A stretch of 64,000 nt of DNA. It comes from Lysobacter capsici (GTDB lineage: Bacteria > Pseudomonadota > Gammaproteobacteria > Xanthomonadales > Xanthomonadaceae). Under the pieces are notes generated by a model, which ran no database searches, was not told the DNA's origin, and worked only from the letters and a program-made list of their open reading frames with translations. The stretch covers positions 2,604,001-2,668,000 of the forward strand of contig NZ_CP094357.1 in the NCBI RefSeq assembly GCF_014779555.2, given 5' to 3'. Positions 9,361 to 18,043 of this stretch are shown here, in pieces. The translations under genes and the position numbers were made by a program. Positions within the stretch are counted from its first letter, which is position 1. Each line of letters begins with the position of its first letter.

Positions 9361-10247
9361 CCCGTATCGCTTTCATCGGTCTTGGCAACATGGGCGGCCC
9401 GATGGCCGCGAACCTGCTCAAGGCCGGCCACGAAGTGCAGGTGTTCGACCTGAGCGTCGCCGCGGTCGGCAGTGCGGTGGCCGCGGGCGCGCATGCGGCC
9501 GCCAGCGCGACGGCGGCGGTGGCCGGCGCGCAGATCGTGATCTCGATGCTGCCGGCGAGCCGGCATGTCGAGGGCTTGTACCTCGGCGACGCCGGCATTC
9601 TCGCGGCGATCGAGCCCGGCGCCTTGGTCATCGATTGCAGCACCATCGCGCCGGCATCGGCGCAGAAGGTCGCGGCCGCCGCGGCGGAGCGGGGCGTGAC
9701 GATGATCGACGCGCCGGTCTCCGGCGGCACCGCCGGCGCGGCGGCCGGCAGCCTGACCTTCATCGTCGGCGGCGACGCCGATGCGCTGGAACGCGCGCGT
9801 CCGATCCTGCAGGCGATGGGCAAGAACATCTTCCACGTCGGCGCGAACGGCGCCGGCCAGGTCGCCAAGCTGTGCAATAACATGGCGCTGGGCGTGATCA
9901 TGGCGGTGACCGGCGAGGCGTTGGCGCTGGGCGTCGCGCACGGCCTCGACCCGAAAGTGTTGTCGCAGATGATGGCGGTCAGCACCAGCCGCAGCTGGGC
10001 GACCGAAGTGTGCAACCCGTGGCCGGGCGTGCTCGACAACGCGCCGGCGTCGCGCGGCTACAGCGGCGGTTTCGGCAACGACCTCATGCTCAAGGATCTC
10101 GGTTTGGCCGCCGAAGCCGCCATGGGCGTCGGCGCCTCGATTCCGCTGGGCGAACTGGCGCGCAATCTGTATGCGATGAACAGCCGCGCCGGCCACGGCG
10201 GCCTGGATTTCTCCAGCGTGGTCAAGCTGGTCGCGCGGGGCGCATGA
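9357..10247 (+). CDS. mmsB: 3-Hydroxyisobutyrate dehydrogenase
   Basis: The protein has 296 residues with the N-terminal NAD-binding signature [20 protein letters not shown] of beta-hydroxyacid dehydrogenases, the substrate motif [17 protein letters not shown] (about 118-134), the catalytic-lysine helix [11 protein letters not shown], and [18 protein letters not shown] near the C-terminus. It oxidises 3-hydroxyisobutyrate to methylmalonate semialdehyde, the substrate of MmsA. Enzymes of this family can also accept 3-hydroxypropionate. It overlaps both neighbours by ATGA, so it is inside the same operon. Confidence 0.93.
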   Translation: MTRIAFIGLGNMGGPMAANLLKAGHEVQVFDLSVAAVGSAVAAGAHAAASATAAVAGAQIVISMLPASRHVEGLYLGDAGILAAIEPGALVIDCSTIAPASAQKVAAAAAERGVTMIDAPVSGGTAGAAAGSLTFIVGGDADALERARPILQAMGKNIFHVGANGAGQVAKLCNNMALGVIMAVTGEALALGVAHGLDPKVLSQMMAVSTSRSWATEVCNPWPGVLDNAPASRGYSGGFGNDLMLKDLGLAAEAAMGVGASIPLGELARNLYAMNSRAGHGGLDFSSVVKLVARGA

Positions 10248-10915
10248 GCGGCGAGCGCAAGCGCCTGAGCCTGCCGGGCGAGGGCGGCAAACTGTTGCTG
10301 CATTCGTGCTGCGCGCCGTGTTCGGGCGAGTTGATGGAGGCCTTCGTCGAGTCGCAGATCGACTACACGGTGTTCTTCTACAACCCGAACATCCACCCGG
10401 TGAAGGAATACGAGCTGCGCAAGGAGGAAAACATCCGCTTCGCGCAGAAACACGGCGTGCCCTTCGTCGATGCCGACTACGACACCGATAACTGGTTCGC
10501 CCGCGCCAAGGGCATGGAGAACGAACCCGAGCGCGGCATCCGCTGCACCATGTGCTTCGACATGCGCTTCGAACGCAGCGCGCTGTATGCGCACGAGCAC
10601 AGGTTTCCGGTGATGACCACCTCGCTGGGTATTTCGCGCTGGAAGAACATGCAGCAGATCAACGACGCCGGCCGTCGCGCGGTCGCGCCGTATCCGCGGT
10701 TGAGCTACTGGGACTACAACTGGCGCAAGGACGGCGGCAGCCAGCGCATGATCGAGATCAGCAAGCGCGAACAGTTCTATCAGCAGGAATACTGCGGATG
10801 CGTGTATTCGCTGCGCGACACCAACCGTCATCGCAAGGCGCAGGGCCGCGAACGGATCAAGCTCGGGGTGATGTTCTACGGCGAAGACGGCGGCCGCGAA
10901 CCCGAGGCAAAGTGA
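10244..10915 (+). CDS. queH: Epoxyqueuosine reductase QueH (cobalamin-independent)
   Basis: The 223-residue protein matches the QueH (DUF208) family. [15 protein letters not shown] (about 17-31) holds the adjacent cysteines, [18 protein letters not shown] follows, [13 protein letters not shown] lies near 103, and a C-terminal YCGCVYS supplies further metal-binding cysteines. QueH reduces epoxyqueuosine to queuosine in tRNA without cobalamin and replaces the unrelated B12-dependent QueG. Its ATG overlaps the mmsB stop (ATGA), placing it last in the riboswitch-controlled operon. It has no metabolic link to valine breakdown. Confidence 0.9.
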   Translation: MSGERKRLSLPGEGGKLLLHSCCAPCSGELMEAFVESQIDYTVFFYNPNIHPVKEYELRKEENIRFAQKHGVPFVDADYDTDNWFARAKGMENEPERGIRCTMCFDMRFERSALYAHEHRFPVMTTSLGISRWKNMQQINDAGRRAVAPYPRLSYWDYNWRKDGGSQRMIEISKREQFYQQEYCGCVYSLRDTNRHRKAQGRERIKLGVMFYGEDGGREPEAK

Positions 10916-10930
10916 CGGGTTCGCCGCGCG

Positions 10931-12178
10931 CTACAGCGTTTCCAGATAGGCCACGATCGCATCGAGCTCGGCGCGATGCAGGTCCAGCGGTTTGAGCAGC
11001 GGGTCGGGCTGCGGAAACAAGGGGTCGCCGACCTGCGCCGCGGTCGGCCGCGGCCGGGGCATGCCGACGTTGTACAGATTCATCACCCCGCGCAGATTGG
11101 CGAAGCGGCCGTTGTGCATCCACGGCCCGGTCCTGGCCACGTTGCGCAGCGACGGCGTCTTGAACTTGCCGGCGTCGGCGGCCAGGCCGGTGACCTCGTA
11201 ACGGCCCAGGTCCTGCAGTTTGCGGCCGTAGAAATGCAGTCCGAGGTTATGGAACGACTGATCGCTCAGGCTCGCGCCGCTGTGGCAGTTCATGCAGCCG
11301 GCGCGGGTGCGGAACAGGTGCAGACCCCACAGCTGGCGATCGTCGAGCAGATCGCGGCGGCCTTCCAGAAACCGGTCGAAGCGATTGGCGCGCGGCAGCA
11401 GACTGCGCTGAAAGGTGGCCAGCGCCTTGCTCACCTGATTCATGTCGATGCGCGATGAGCCGAACGCGGCGGCGAACGCTTTCGGGTAATCGGCGTCGCG
11501 GCGCAATCGCTTCAAAATCAGCGTCGGTTTCGCGGCCATTTCGCGCGGATCGGTGATCGGATGCAGGGCCTGCGCTTCCAGGGTCTGCGCACGGCCGTCC
11601 CAGAACAGCGGCTGCGACAGGCCGCTCATCGCGAGCGAGATCGCATTGCGGCGGCCGCTGCGGCGATCGTGGCCGAACGGCACGCTGCGGCCGTCGCCCC
11701 AGCCCAGTTCGCGATCGTGGCAGCTCGCGCAGGCGATCTGGCCGGAACCCGACAAGCGCGGATCCTCGAACAGCCGGCGCCCGAGCGCGAGTTTCTCCGC
11801 GCTCGGTGGATTGTCGGCCGGATACGGCGCGGCCTTTGGCAGCGGCGCGAACTCCGACCACACCGCGCCGGGCTCGAGCTGCGGCCGCGGCCATTGTTCG
11901 ATCGGCAGGCTGTAGATGCGGCGAAGGCAGTCGCGATCGATCTGCGCGCTGCTGACCGCGATGCGCTCGCGGCATTGCGTCAGGCTGGGCGATTGCGCGC
12001 CGCGCAGGGCGCCGACGTCCTGCGCGGAACTCGCTGGCGCCCACGACACCGCGCTTATTACGCCCGCGCCAAGCAGCCACGGCGCGGCCACGGAGGCGAG
12101 GCGCAAACGCAGACGCGCAGCCAACGAGCGCGGCGAATACGCGCTCGGCAACAGCAGCGAGCGCATCAACGCTCGCAC
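10931..12178 (-). CDS. Di-heme cytochrome c peroxidase (CcpA/MauG family)
   Basis: This 415-residue protein has an N-terminal membrane or signal segment (about 30-52, ending ASSAQ). Two c-type heme sites are visible, CASCH (about residue 150) and CMNCH (about 300), the hallmark of bacterial di-heme peroxidases. LFWDGRAQTLEAQALHPI and KTPSLRNVARTGPWMHNGRF are conserved family blocks. It is periplasmic by inference. It lies 31 bp downstream of a TonB-dependent receptor gene on the same strand and is probably co-transcribed. Related MauG/MbnH enzymes oxidise partner proteins rather than detoxify peroxide, so either role is possible. Confidence 0.88.
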   Translation of the reverse strand: MRALMRSLLLPSAYSPRSLAARLRLRLASVAAPWLLGAGVISAVSWAPASSAQDVGALRGAQSPSLTQCRERIAVSSAQIDRDCLRRIYSLPIEQWPRPQLEPGAVWSEFAPLPKAAPYPADNPPSAEKLALGRRLFEDPRLSGSGQIACASCHDRELGWGDGRSVPFGHDRRSGRRNAISLAMSGLSQPLFWDGRAQTLEAQALHPITDPREMAAKPTLILKRLRRDADYPKAFAAAFGSSRIDMNQVSKALATFQRSLLPRANRFDRFLEGRRDLLDDRQLWGLHLFRTRAGCMNCHSGASLSDQSFHNLGLHFYGRKLQDLGRYEVTGLAADAGKFKTPSLRNVARTGPWMHNGRFANLRGVMNLYNVGMPRPRPTAAQVGDPLFPQPDPLLKPLDLHRAELDAIVAYLETL

Positions 12179-12209
12179 GGCCGATTTCCTTGTGCGATCG
12201 CGATCATGC

Positions 12210-14738
12210 TCAGAACCGATACCCCAGTTCCAGCCAGTACGAGCGGCCGGGTTCGTAATACGTGGCGGTCGCGCTGGTGCTGCTGATCAGGTTGGCGCGG
12301 TTGGTCAGGTTCTGCACTTCGATGCGCGCATAGGTTTCCTGCCGATGCGGCAGGTCCAGGCTCCATTCGACGCTGGTGTCCCAGGTCCAGCTTTTCGGAT
12401 AGGCGATTTCCTCGATCACCGCGATCGATTCGCCGTTGTAGATCTCGCGGCCCAGCTCGCGCAGCCCGCGGTAACCGCCGCGATAACGCAGGAAGTTGCT
12501 CCACAATAGGCCGGCCTCGGGCAGCCGGGTCTGCGTGGCCAGACGCGCGGTCCACGGCCGATTGAACTCGCGCGCCGGGATGTCCCAGCGCCGCATGATC
12601 TTGCCGTCGTAGCGCACGTTGTCGTCGAAGGCGTCGCTGTAGGCGCTCTCGTAGTCGTTGTAGTTGCGGCGCACGTCGGTGTAGTCGAACGCCAGTTGCG
12701 CATTGGTGACGCTGCCGGCCCAGCGCAGCGGCGTCGCCGGGCCGACGCTGAGCGTGTAAGTCTGGCTGCGGCTTTGGCCGCGATTGGTGTAACGGCTGAT
12801 CCGGGTCGCGTACTGGCCGCTGGTGTCCAGGCTCGGGATCGATTCGCGCAGCACTTCGTCGCGGTTCTCGCGGCGCACGTATTTCAGGTTGAGGTCCAGC
12901 CCGGCCCAGCGCTGATTGACGCCCGCCGATACCTCGTCGCTGTAGGGAATGCGCAGCCGGTCGAAGCGATAATTGGTCGGGTACTGACGCACGTCGGTCC
13001 AGATCAGATTGCCGCTGCGGCGTTGTTCCAGCTGCAGACTTTCGCGGCCTTCGCGCAGTTTGTAGCTGAAGAAACTGCGGCCGTAATAGCGGTTGAGGCC
13101 GGCGGTGAACAAGGTGTCGCGGTCGCCGAACGCATCCCAGGACATCGCCAGTCGCGGCGCGAGCGTGGTCTTGCCCATCAGGCTATCGCCGTCGACGCGC
13201 ACGCCGGGGCGCAGGCTCCAGCGGCCCAGGCGCACGTCGTCCTGGGCGAACACGCTCCATTCGCGGTTGCTCGCGCCGAAGTAGCCTTTGCGATAGATGG
13301 CGCGGCGGCTGAAGTACTGGCCGCGTCCCTTGACCACGCCGTTGCCGGTCGCCAGCACCGGCGACAGCGAGCAGCCGTCGGTGTCGATCACACCGAGGCG
13401 ATCGGTGCAGGTGTTGGTCGCGACCGGATCGAGCCAACTGTAGTGATCGTTGAGGCGGTGGTACTCGGCCTTGCGGTCGCGGTATTCCAGGCCGTACTGC
13501 AGACGATGTTCGCTGCGGCCCAAGCGCAGCGCCTCGCGTTCCAGGCTCAGCTTGTAGCCGATGCTGCGGTCGCTCTGATCGATATTGCCCCAGCTGCCTT
13601 CGCCGCTGAGCGTGGTCACGCCCCAATCCATCTGGCTGGAACGCGCCCAGGATTTCCAGTAATCGACCTCGCTGCGGCGCGAGCTGTCGAGCTGGCTGTA
13701 GCTGAGCGAATTGCGCCAGGTCCAGGCGCCGTGTTGCCAGTTGATGCGGAAACTGGTGACCGGGCCGCCTTGCTTGAGGTCGTAGAAGCCGTTCTTGGCG
13801 TTGATGATGAAATAGCGCTCGTCGGTCGGCGCGTAGGTCACGCTGGCGCCGAGTTCCAGACCTTCGCCGTTGCTCCAGTCCGCGCGCAGGCTGGCGCTGG
13901 TGTTTTCGCGCACCTGCTCCTTGAGGTTGTCATCGCCGGGGCTGCTGCGCCCGGCGGTGTAGCCGCGCAGCGGAATCACCGAGCGCGTGCGCACGATGTT
14001 GCCGATCAGGCCCAGGCCGTTTTGGCTGCGGCCTTCGAGCGTCGCGCGCAGTTCGTACTTGTCGTAGTTCGGCTGCTGCGCTTCGGTCGCCGACTGCTGG
14101 AAATCGCCGAGCGCCGGTTCGGCGATATGCGCCTGGTTCCAGACCGAACGCGCCATGCGCAGCGCGACGCTGCCGGAAAACGCATCGCGCGCCTTGCGGC
14201 TTTCGGCCTCGACCACGCCGCCGTTGAAGCCGCCGTACGCTGCCGGCACGTTGCTGTCGTAGACGGTGAGGCTGCCGATCAGGCTGGTGTCGAGCGCGAT
14301 GCCCTGGGTATGGCTCGGCACGTCCTGAATATTCGCCGGCGACGACGGGCCGACCGGATCGAGGTCGTTGTTGAAGCTGGCGCCGTCGAGCAGGAACGAG
14401 TTCTGGTAGTACAGGCCGCCGTTGATGCTGATGTCGGCCGGGCGGATCTCGCCCATGTTGCGCGAGGTGCGCGAGGTCTCGTCGAACTGCACGTTCGGAT
14501 TGATCCGCAGCAGGCTGCCGATGTCGCCGTTGCCGCGGATCTGTTCGTCGATGTAGGCGCGGTCCAGCACCAGGCCTTCCTGATACGGGAACAGGCGTTG
14601 GCCGATCACCTTGACCGGATCGTAGGTGTAGACGGAAGCAGAGGGCGCCGGGACGGTTTGCGTAGCGGCCGGCGCGTCGTTCGCGCACAGCGGGCCAGCC
14701 GACAGCGCCAGGCCGATGGCCAGGGTCAGACGATTCAT
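12210..14738 (-). CDS. TonB-dependent outer-membrane receptor
   Basis: The gene encodes 842 residues with a signal peptide (about 1-19, ending LCAN). A TonB-box-like stretch follows near 40-50 (YDPVKVIGQRL), then a plug domain (GGLYYQNSFLLDGASFNNDLDP, about 108-130) and a 22-strand-type barrel ending in the outer-membrane signature ELGYRF. Ligand specificity is not recognisable. Co-location with a di-heme peroxidase suggests metal- or redox-linked uptake. The start codon sits one base after a perfect inverted repeat that could control translation. Confidence 0.9.
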   Translation of the reverse strand: MNRLTLAIGLALSAGPLCANDAPAATQTVPAPSASVYTYDPVKVIGQRLFPYQEGLVLDRAYIDEQIRGNGDIGSLLRINPNVQFDETSRTSRNMGEIRPADISINGGLYYQNSFLLDGASFNNDLDPVGPSSPANIQDVPSHTQGIALDTSLIGSLTVYDSNVPAAYGGFNGGVVEAESRKARDAFSGSVALRMARSVWNQAHIAEPALGDFQQSATEAQQPNYDKYELRATLEGRSQNGLGLIGNIVRTRSVIPLRGYTAGRSSPGDDNLKEQVRENTSASLRADWSNGEGLELGASVTYAPTDERYFIINAKNGFYDLKQGGPVTSFRINWQHGAWTWRNSLSYSQLDSSRRSEVDYWKSWARSSQMDWGVTTLSGEGSWGNIDQSDRSIGYKLSLEREALRLGRSEHRLQYGLEYRDRKAEYHRLNDHYSWLDPVATNTCTDRLGVIDTDGCSLSPVLATGNGVVKGRGQYFSRRAIYRKGYFGASNREWSVFAQDDVRLGRWSLRPGVRVDGDSLMGKTTLAPRLAMSWDAFGDRDTLFTAGLNRYYGRSFFSYKLREGRESLQLEQRRSGNLIWTDVRQYPTNYRFDRLRIPYSDEVSAGVNQRWAGLDLNLKYVRRENRDEVLRESIPSLDTSGQYATRISRYTNRGQSRSQTYTLSVGPATPLRWAGSVTNAQLAFDYTDVRRNYNDYESAYSDAFDDNVRYDGKIMRRWDIPAREFNRPWTARLATQTRLPEAGLLWSNFLRYRGGYRGLRELGREIYNGESIAVIEEIAYPKSWTWDTSVEWSLDLPHRQETYARIEVQNLTNRANLISSTSATATYYEPGRSYWLELGYRF

Positions 14739-14739
14739 A

Positions 14740-14798
14740 AGTTCTCACGAAGGATGATTCGGCTTTCGGTCGAAGGCCGATTCGCTGGCGTGAGAACT
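14740..14798 (-). promoter_or_regulatory. Leader hairpin covering the receptor start region
   Basis: In mRNA sense, AGTTCTCACG (14798-14789) pairs perfectly with CGTGAGAACT (14749-14740), which ends one base before the ATG of the receptor gene. An inner hairpin (GGC-TTCG against CGAA-GCC) lies between the arms. The 3' arm contains the only purine-rich ribosome-binding candidate (GTGAGA), so folding would hide it. A protein operator is an alternative. Confidence 0.6.
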
Positions 14799-15089
14799 CT
14801 GACGGACCCCTGATGCTCGCTGTGATTATCGTCTCAATTGGAGCTGAACGAGTCAACCGGGCGAAGACCGGCGAGCGCCGATCGCGATCGAGTGCGCGTT
14901 GCGTCCATCGTGTTCGCCGCATGGCCCGCGCGAAAACGCGAGGACCCGCATCAAGGTGTGGCGATGACAATCGACGATCGCGGCTGCGGCCGACACGAAT
15001 AAAACAGTCGCTCGAACCGATGCCGCCGCCGCGTCGAACCAGACCCCGGGCGAGCCGGGGTCTGGGCAGGACTTACTGCGTTTGCGTTT
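14799..15089. other. Intergenic region, no gene seen
   Basis: This stretch between the receptor start and the end of the large secreted protein gene contains no convincing gene, RNA or clear terminator. It probably holds the promoter of the receptor-peroxidase pair. Confidence 0.45.
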
Positions 15090-17561
15090 TCATTGCGCTG
15101 CCTTGGCCAGCGTGGACGGCGAAACCGAGCAATGACCCGGACCGGTGCTGCCCTCGTTGTATGCAGCGAGAATGCCGGCCAGATTGATCGCGGTGTCGCG
15201 CGCGGGTCCCTTCGGCGCCGCGCTGCTGCGTCCGGTGAACCACGCGGTCGCCTGCGCGATCGCGCTGCTCACCTGCGACGGAGCACTCGCGCCCGCTTCC
15301 ACATTCAACCGCGCCGCCATGTATTGGTGGGCGAGGATGTAGTAAGCGTTGCCGCCCTTCGGCGGAGTCCAGAACACCGCGTACCACGTCTGTCCGGAGC
15401 TGAAGAACAGCGTGTTTTCGCCGATCTTCGCCCAGGTCGCGTCGTAGGGCGCGGGGCCGTACTTGGAGTGGGTCTTCCAGTAGCCCTGGGTGTAGGTGCA
15501 GCCCGCGCTCGCGCACAGTTGCGGCACGCGCACGCTCAGCACCGCCTCGTCGCTCTTGCTCGCGCCGTTGTCGGTCGCCAGCGTGAGCAGGTTGGGCACC
15601 ATGAACTCACAGGTGTTGCCCGCGCCGATCTGGCTCGCAGGCAGCCACGAAGCGAGCACGTCCACGCTGCGGACGATGCCCGGATCGGGGTCGACGTCGC
15701 CGGTCACGAACTGGGCGAAGCTGCCGCACAACAGCGGCTGCACGGTCCAGCCGAAGCCGGTGCCGAGGTTGAGCCCGGCGGTGCCGTTGAACAGATCGGT
15801 CAGCAGCACGCAACGGTCGGTCTCCACGTTGGGCTCGCCGTAGGACAACGCGGCCTGATTGGAGGTGTAGGCCTGCAGTCCGCAATCGCTGGCGTTGCCG
15901 TTGGCGTCGTAGCACTGCTTCACGCGCTGGATGATCGCTTCGTTGTAGCCGTCCAGCTTGCCGCTCAACGCGGCCTGGTAGCTGCAATGCAGCGAGGTGG
16001 CGCCTTGCGCGTCGCAGGTCGGCGCGACAGACTGGGTCGTTCCGCCGGCGAAGTGCAGGGTGTCGCTGGGCGCGGACGGACTGAACAACGGCGTCACGTC
16101 GGCCGGCCATCCGATCTGGATGTCGCCGGACACGGCGAAGCCGCTCTCCGATTCGATGCCGCGGGTCGCGGCGAGCCGGTACACGGTCTCGTAACTGCCG
16201 CCGGTGTTGAGCATGACGTCGACGTCGTCGCACAGGTAATTGCCCGCGTAGTCGCCGCTGACGATCGGATCGGGCAGGCAGCCCTGCATCGCGGTGACCT
16301 TGGCGTCGGCCGGCGACACCACGATGTGCTTGTCCGGCGTCCAGCCGTAGTCGCGCTCGTAGCGGGTCTGCGCGGTCTTGGAGATCGAGACCGTGCGGCA
16401 GGCCACGTTGACGTTGGCCGAATCGCTGGCGCTGGCGTTGCTGTTCGCGCCGGTGCTCCAGGTGCCGGTGGCGGTGTTGCCGTGCGAGCCCTGATCGGCG
16501 CCGCACACGAACGGCTGCGCGCGCGGATAGGTCCACACGTACGGACCGTCGCCGAGATTGAAGCTGTGGTCGACCGCGTTGGGCAGCATGGAGTCGTCGA
16601 TCGCGAAGCTGTCGCCGTAGCTCTGCGCCGGGTTGGCCGGGATCGAGAAGTTGGCGGTGGCCGCGAAGGTGTAGCTCTGCGCGCCGCCCTGCAGTTGCGC
16701 GGTGATGCCCGCGGCGTTGACGCCGCCGCTCGCGCTCGACAGGAACGGATAGCTCAGGCTGCTCAGATCGAACGCGTAACTGCAGTTGAGGATGATCTTC
16801 TGCGCGTTAGGCGCCGGCTTGGCGCAATCCAGGGTGTCGGTGTCGCCGCCCTGCGAGGTCCACTGCGCGATGAACTGATTCGGCGCGTTGCCGAACTGCA
16901 TGGTGTCGACCACCGCGGTGGCTTTCCAGCCGAAGTCGAACGGGTCCTTGACCGTGATCGTGCCGGCGATGCGGTACAGCCCGCGGGTGAGCGGGGTGGC
17001 GGTCACGGTGTATTCGACCTGGTGGCTGTCGCCGTCGAACATGGTGATCTGCTCGGGCACTACGCGCTTGTCGATGCTCCAGTCGCTGTAGCGCTGCCAG
17101 CTGGCGTCGGCGGTCTTCTCGCCGGTGGGCTTGGGCACGAAGCAGAAGGTGACGTGGCTGACGCCGGCGGGTTGGCCGCTGCCGTTGTCGGGCGAATACA
17201 GGTTGATGTCGCTCGACATGCCCGGAACGTAGTGGAACACGTTGTAGGCGTTGCCGCCTTTGACCACGATGTAGTCCATCGGCATGGTCGCGTTGAAGCC
17301 GATGTACTGGTTCTGCGAGGACGGCGTGTAGTTGAAGGTGATGGTCTGGCCGGCGACGCCCAGGTTGTAGCTCTGGCCGTTGATCGGCGCGCTGCCGGTG
17401 CTGTAGCCCAGACCGCCCCAGGTGGCGACACCGGGCAGGTCGTCGCAGCTGGTGAAGTTGCCCGGATAGGTGGTCGGTTGCACCGAGGCCGCCCAGGCCG
17501 CGGAGGATGCGAGCAATAGCGCCGCTGTCAGCAGCGGTCGCCAACGTCGTTGAGTGGACAT
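15090..17561 (-). CDS. Large secreted protein with TQGYWKTH motif
   Basis: The 823-residue protein begins with a typical Sec signal peptide (PLLTAALLLASSAAWA, cleavage near residue 24). Two segments (RYSDWSIDKRVVP near 195 and RYERDYGWTPDKHIVVSP near 395) look like copies of the same beta-sandwich repeat. It contains many cysteines. The C-terminal part has CTYTQGYWKTHSKYGP, a motif seen in many large secreted proteins of unknown role. The ATG at 17561 follows GGAG. An adhesin or surface protein is possible. No enzyme signature is seen. Confidence 0.7.
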   Translation of the reverse strand: MSTQRRWRPLLTAALLLASSAAWAASVQPTTYPGNFTSCDDLPGVATWGGLGYSTGSAPINGQSYNLGVAGQTITFNYTPSSQNQYIGFNATMPMDYIVVKGGNAYNVFHYVPGMSSDINLYSPDNGSGQPAGVSHVTFCFVPKPTGEKTADASWQRYSDWSIDKRVVPEQITMFDGDSHQVEYTVTATPLTRGLYRIAGTITVKDPFDFGWKATAVVDTMQFGNAPNQFIAQWTSQGGDTDTLDCAKPAPNAQKIILNCSYAFDLSSLSYPFLSSASGGVNAAGITAQLQGGAQSYTFAATANFSIPANPAQSYGDSFAIDDSMLPNAVDHSFNLGDGPYVWTYPRAQPFVCGADQGSHGNTATGTWSTGANSNASASDSANVNVACRTVSISKTAQTRYERDYGWTPDKHIVVSPADAKVTAMQGCLPDPIVSGDYAGNYLCDDVDVMLNTGGSYETVYRLAATRGIESESGFAVSGDIQIGWPADVTPLFSPSAPSDTLHFAGGTTQSVAPTCDAQGATSLHCSYQAALSGKLDGYNEAIIQRVKQCYDANGNASDCGLQAYTSNQAALSYGEPNVETDRCVLLTDLFNGTAGLNLGTGFGWTVQPLLCGSFAQFVTGDVDPDPGIVRSVDVLASWLPASQIGAGNTCEFMVPNLLTLATDNGASKSDEAVLSVRVPQLCASAGCTYTQGYWKTHSKYGPAPYDATWAKIGENTLFFSSGQTWYAVFWTPPKGGNAYYILAHQYMAARLNVEAGASAPSQVSSAIAQATAWFTGRSSAAPKGPARDTAINLAGILAAYNEGSTGPGHCSVSPSTLAKAAQ

Positions 17562-18043
17562 GTCAGAACTCCATGAGCGGGGCGTGGTCGCCCGTTCGAT
17601 GCGCTCGGTAGCTCGGCCGTGCCGGCGTGGGACCGGTACCCGGAGGCTTTGCGACGCCGGCTCTCGCCGGGTGTGCCTTTTTCGAGTCCTGGGTGATGCG
17701 GCGTGGTGTTTAGTTTCCCCAAATGCACGTCGTCTGCGGAGCCGCCTGGTCCATGCGGTAGTGAACACGGCATCCGATGCGGGCGAATATACGCTCGGCA
17801 TCGGGCTTGTCGATGTTTCAATAACGAAACAGTCGTGGCGGCGCGCGGGCCTGGGGATCAGCCGGTTCGCTGCGGTGCGGGTCCCGCGGCGAAAGCGTGA
17901 AATGTGAACGTATTCACGCGTTTGACCCGCTATTAATGCAATTCAGCAAATGCCGCACCGCAGCATGTTTGTGACGGATTTGGCAAATAGAGTCGTGCGG
18001 CGACCACACCCGGTCGCCAGCCAATACCTCAAGGTACCAGCCA
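17562..18043. other. Divergent intergenic region
   Basis: The 482 bases separate two divergently transcribed exported proteins and should contain both promoters. An AT-richer patch (17900-17960, with TTGACC and TATTAATGC) is the best promoter candidate for the subtilase gene, but I cannot assign -10 and -35 boxes confidently. No gene is seen. Confidence 0.4.

Noticed and set aside
12210-14738. Assignment of the first TonB receptor to a specific siderophore or vitamin B12 (btuB)
   Set aside because: The length and motifs do not show BtuB features, and the cobalamin riboswitch is on the other strand far away.
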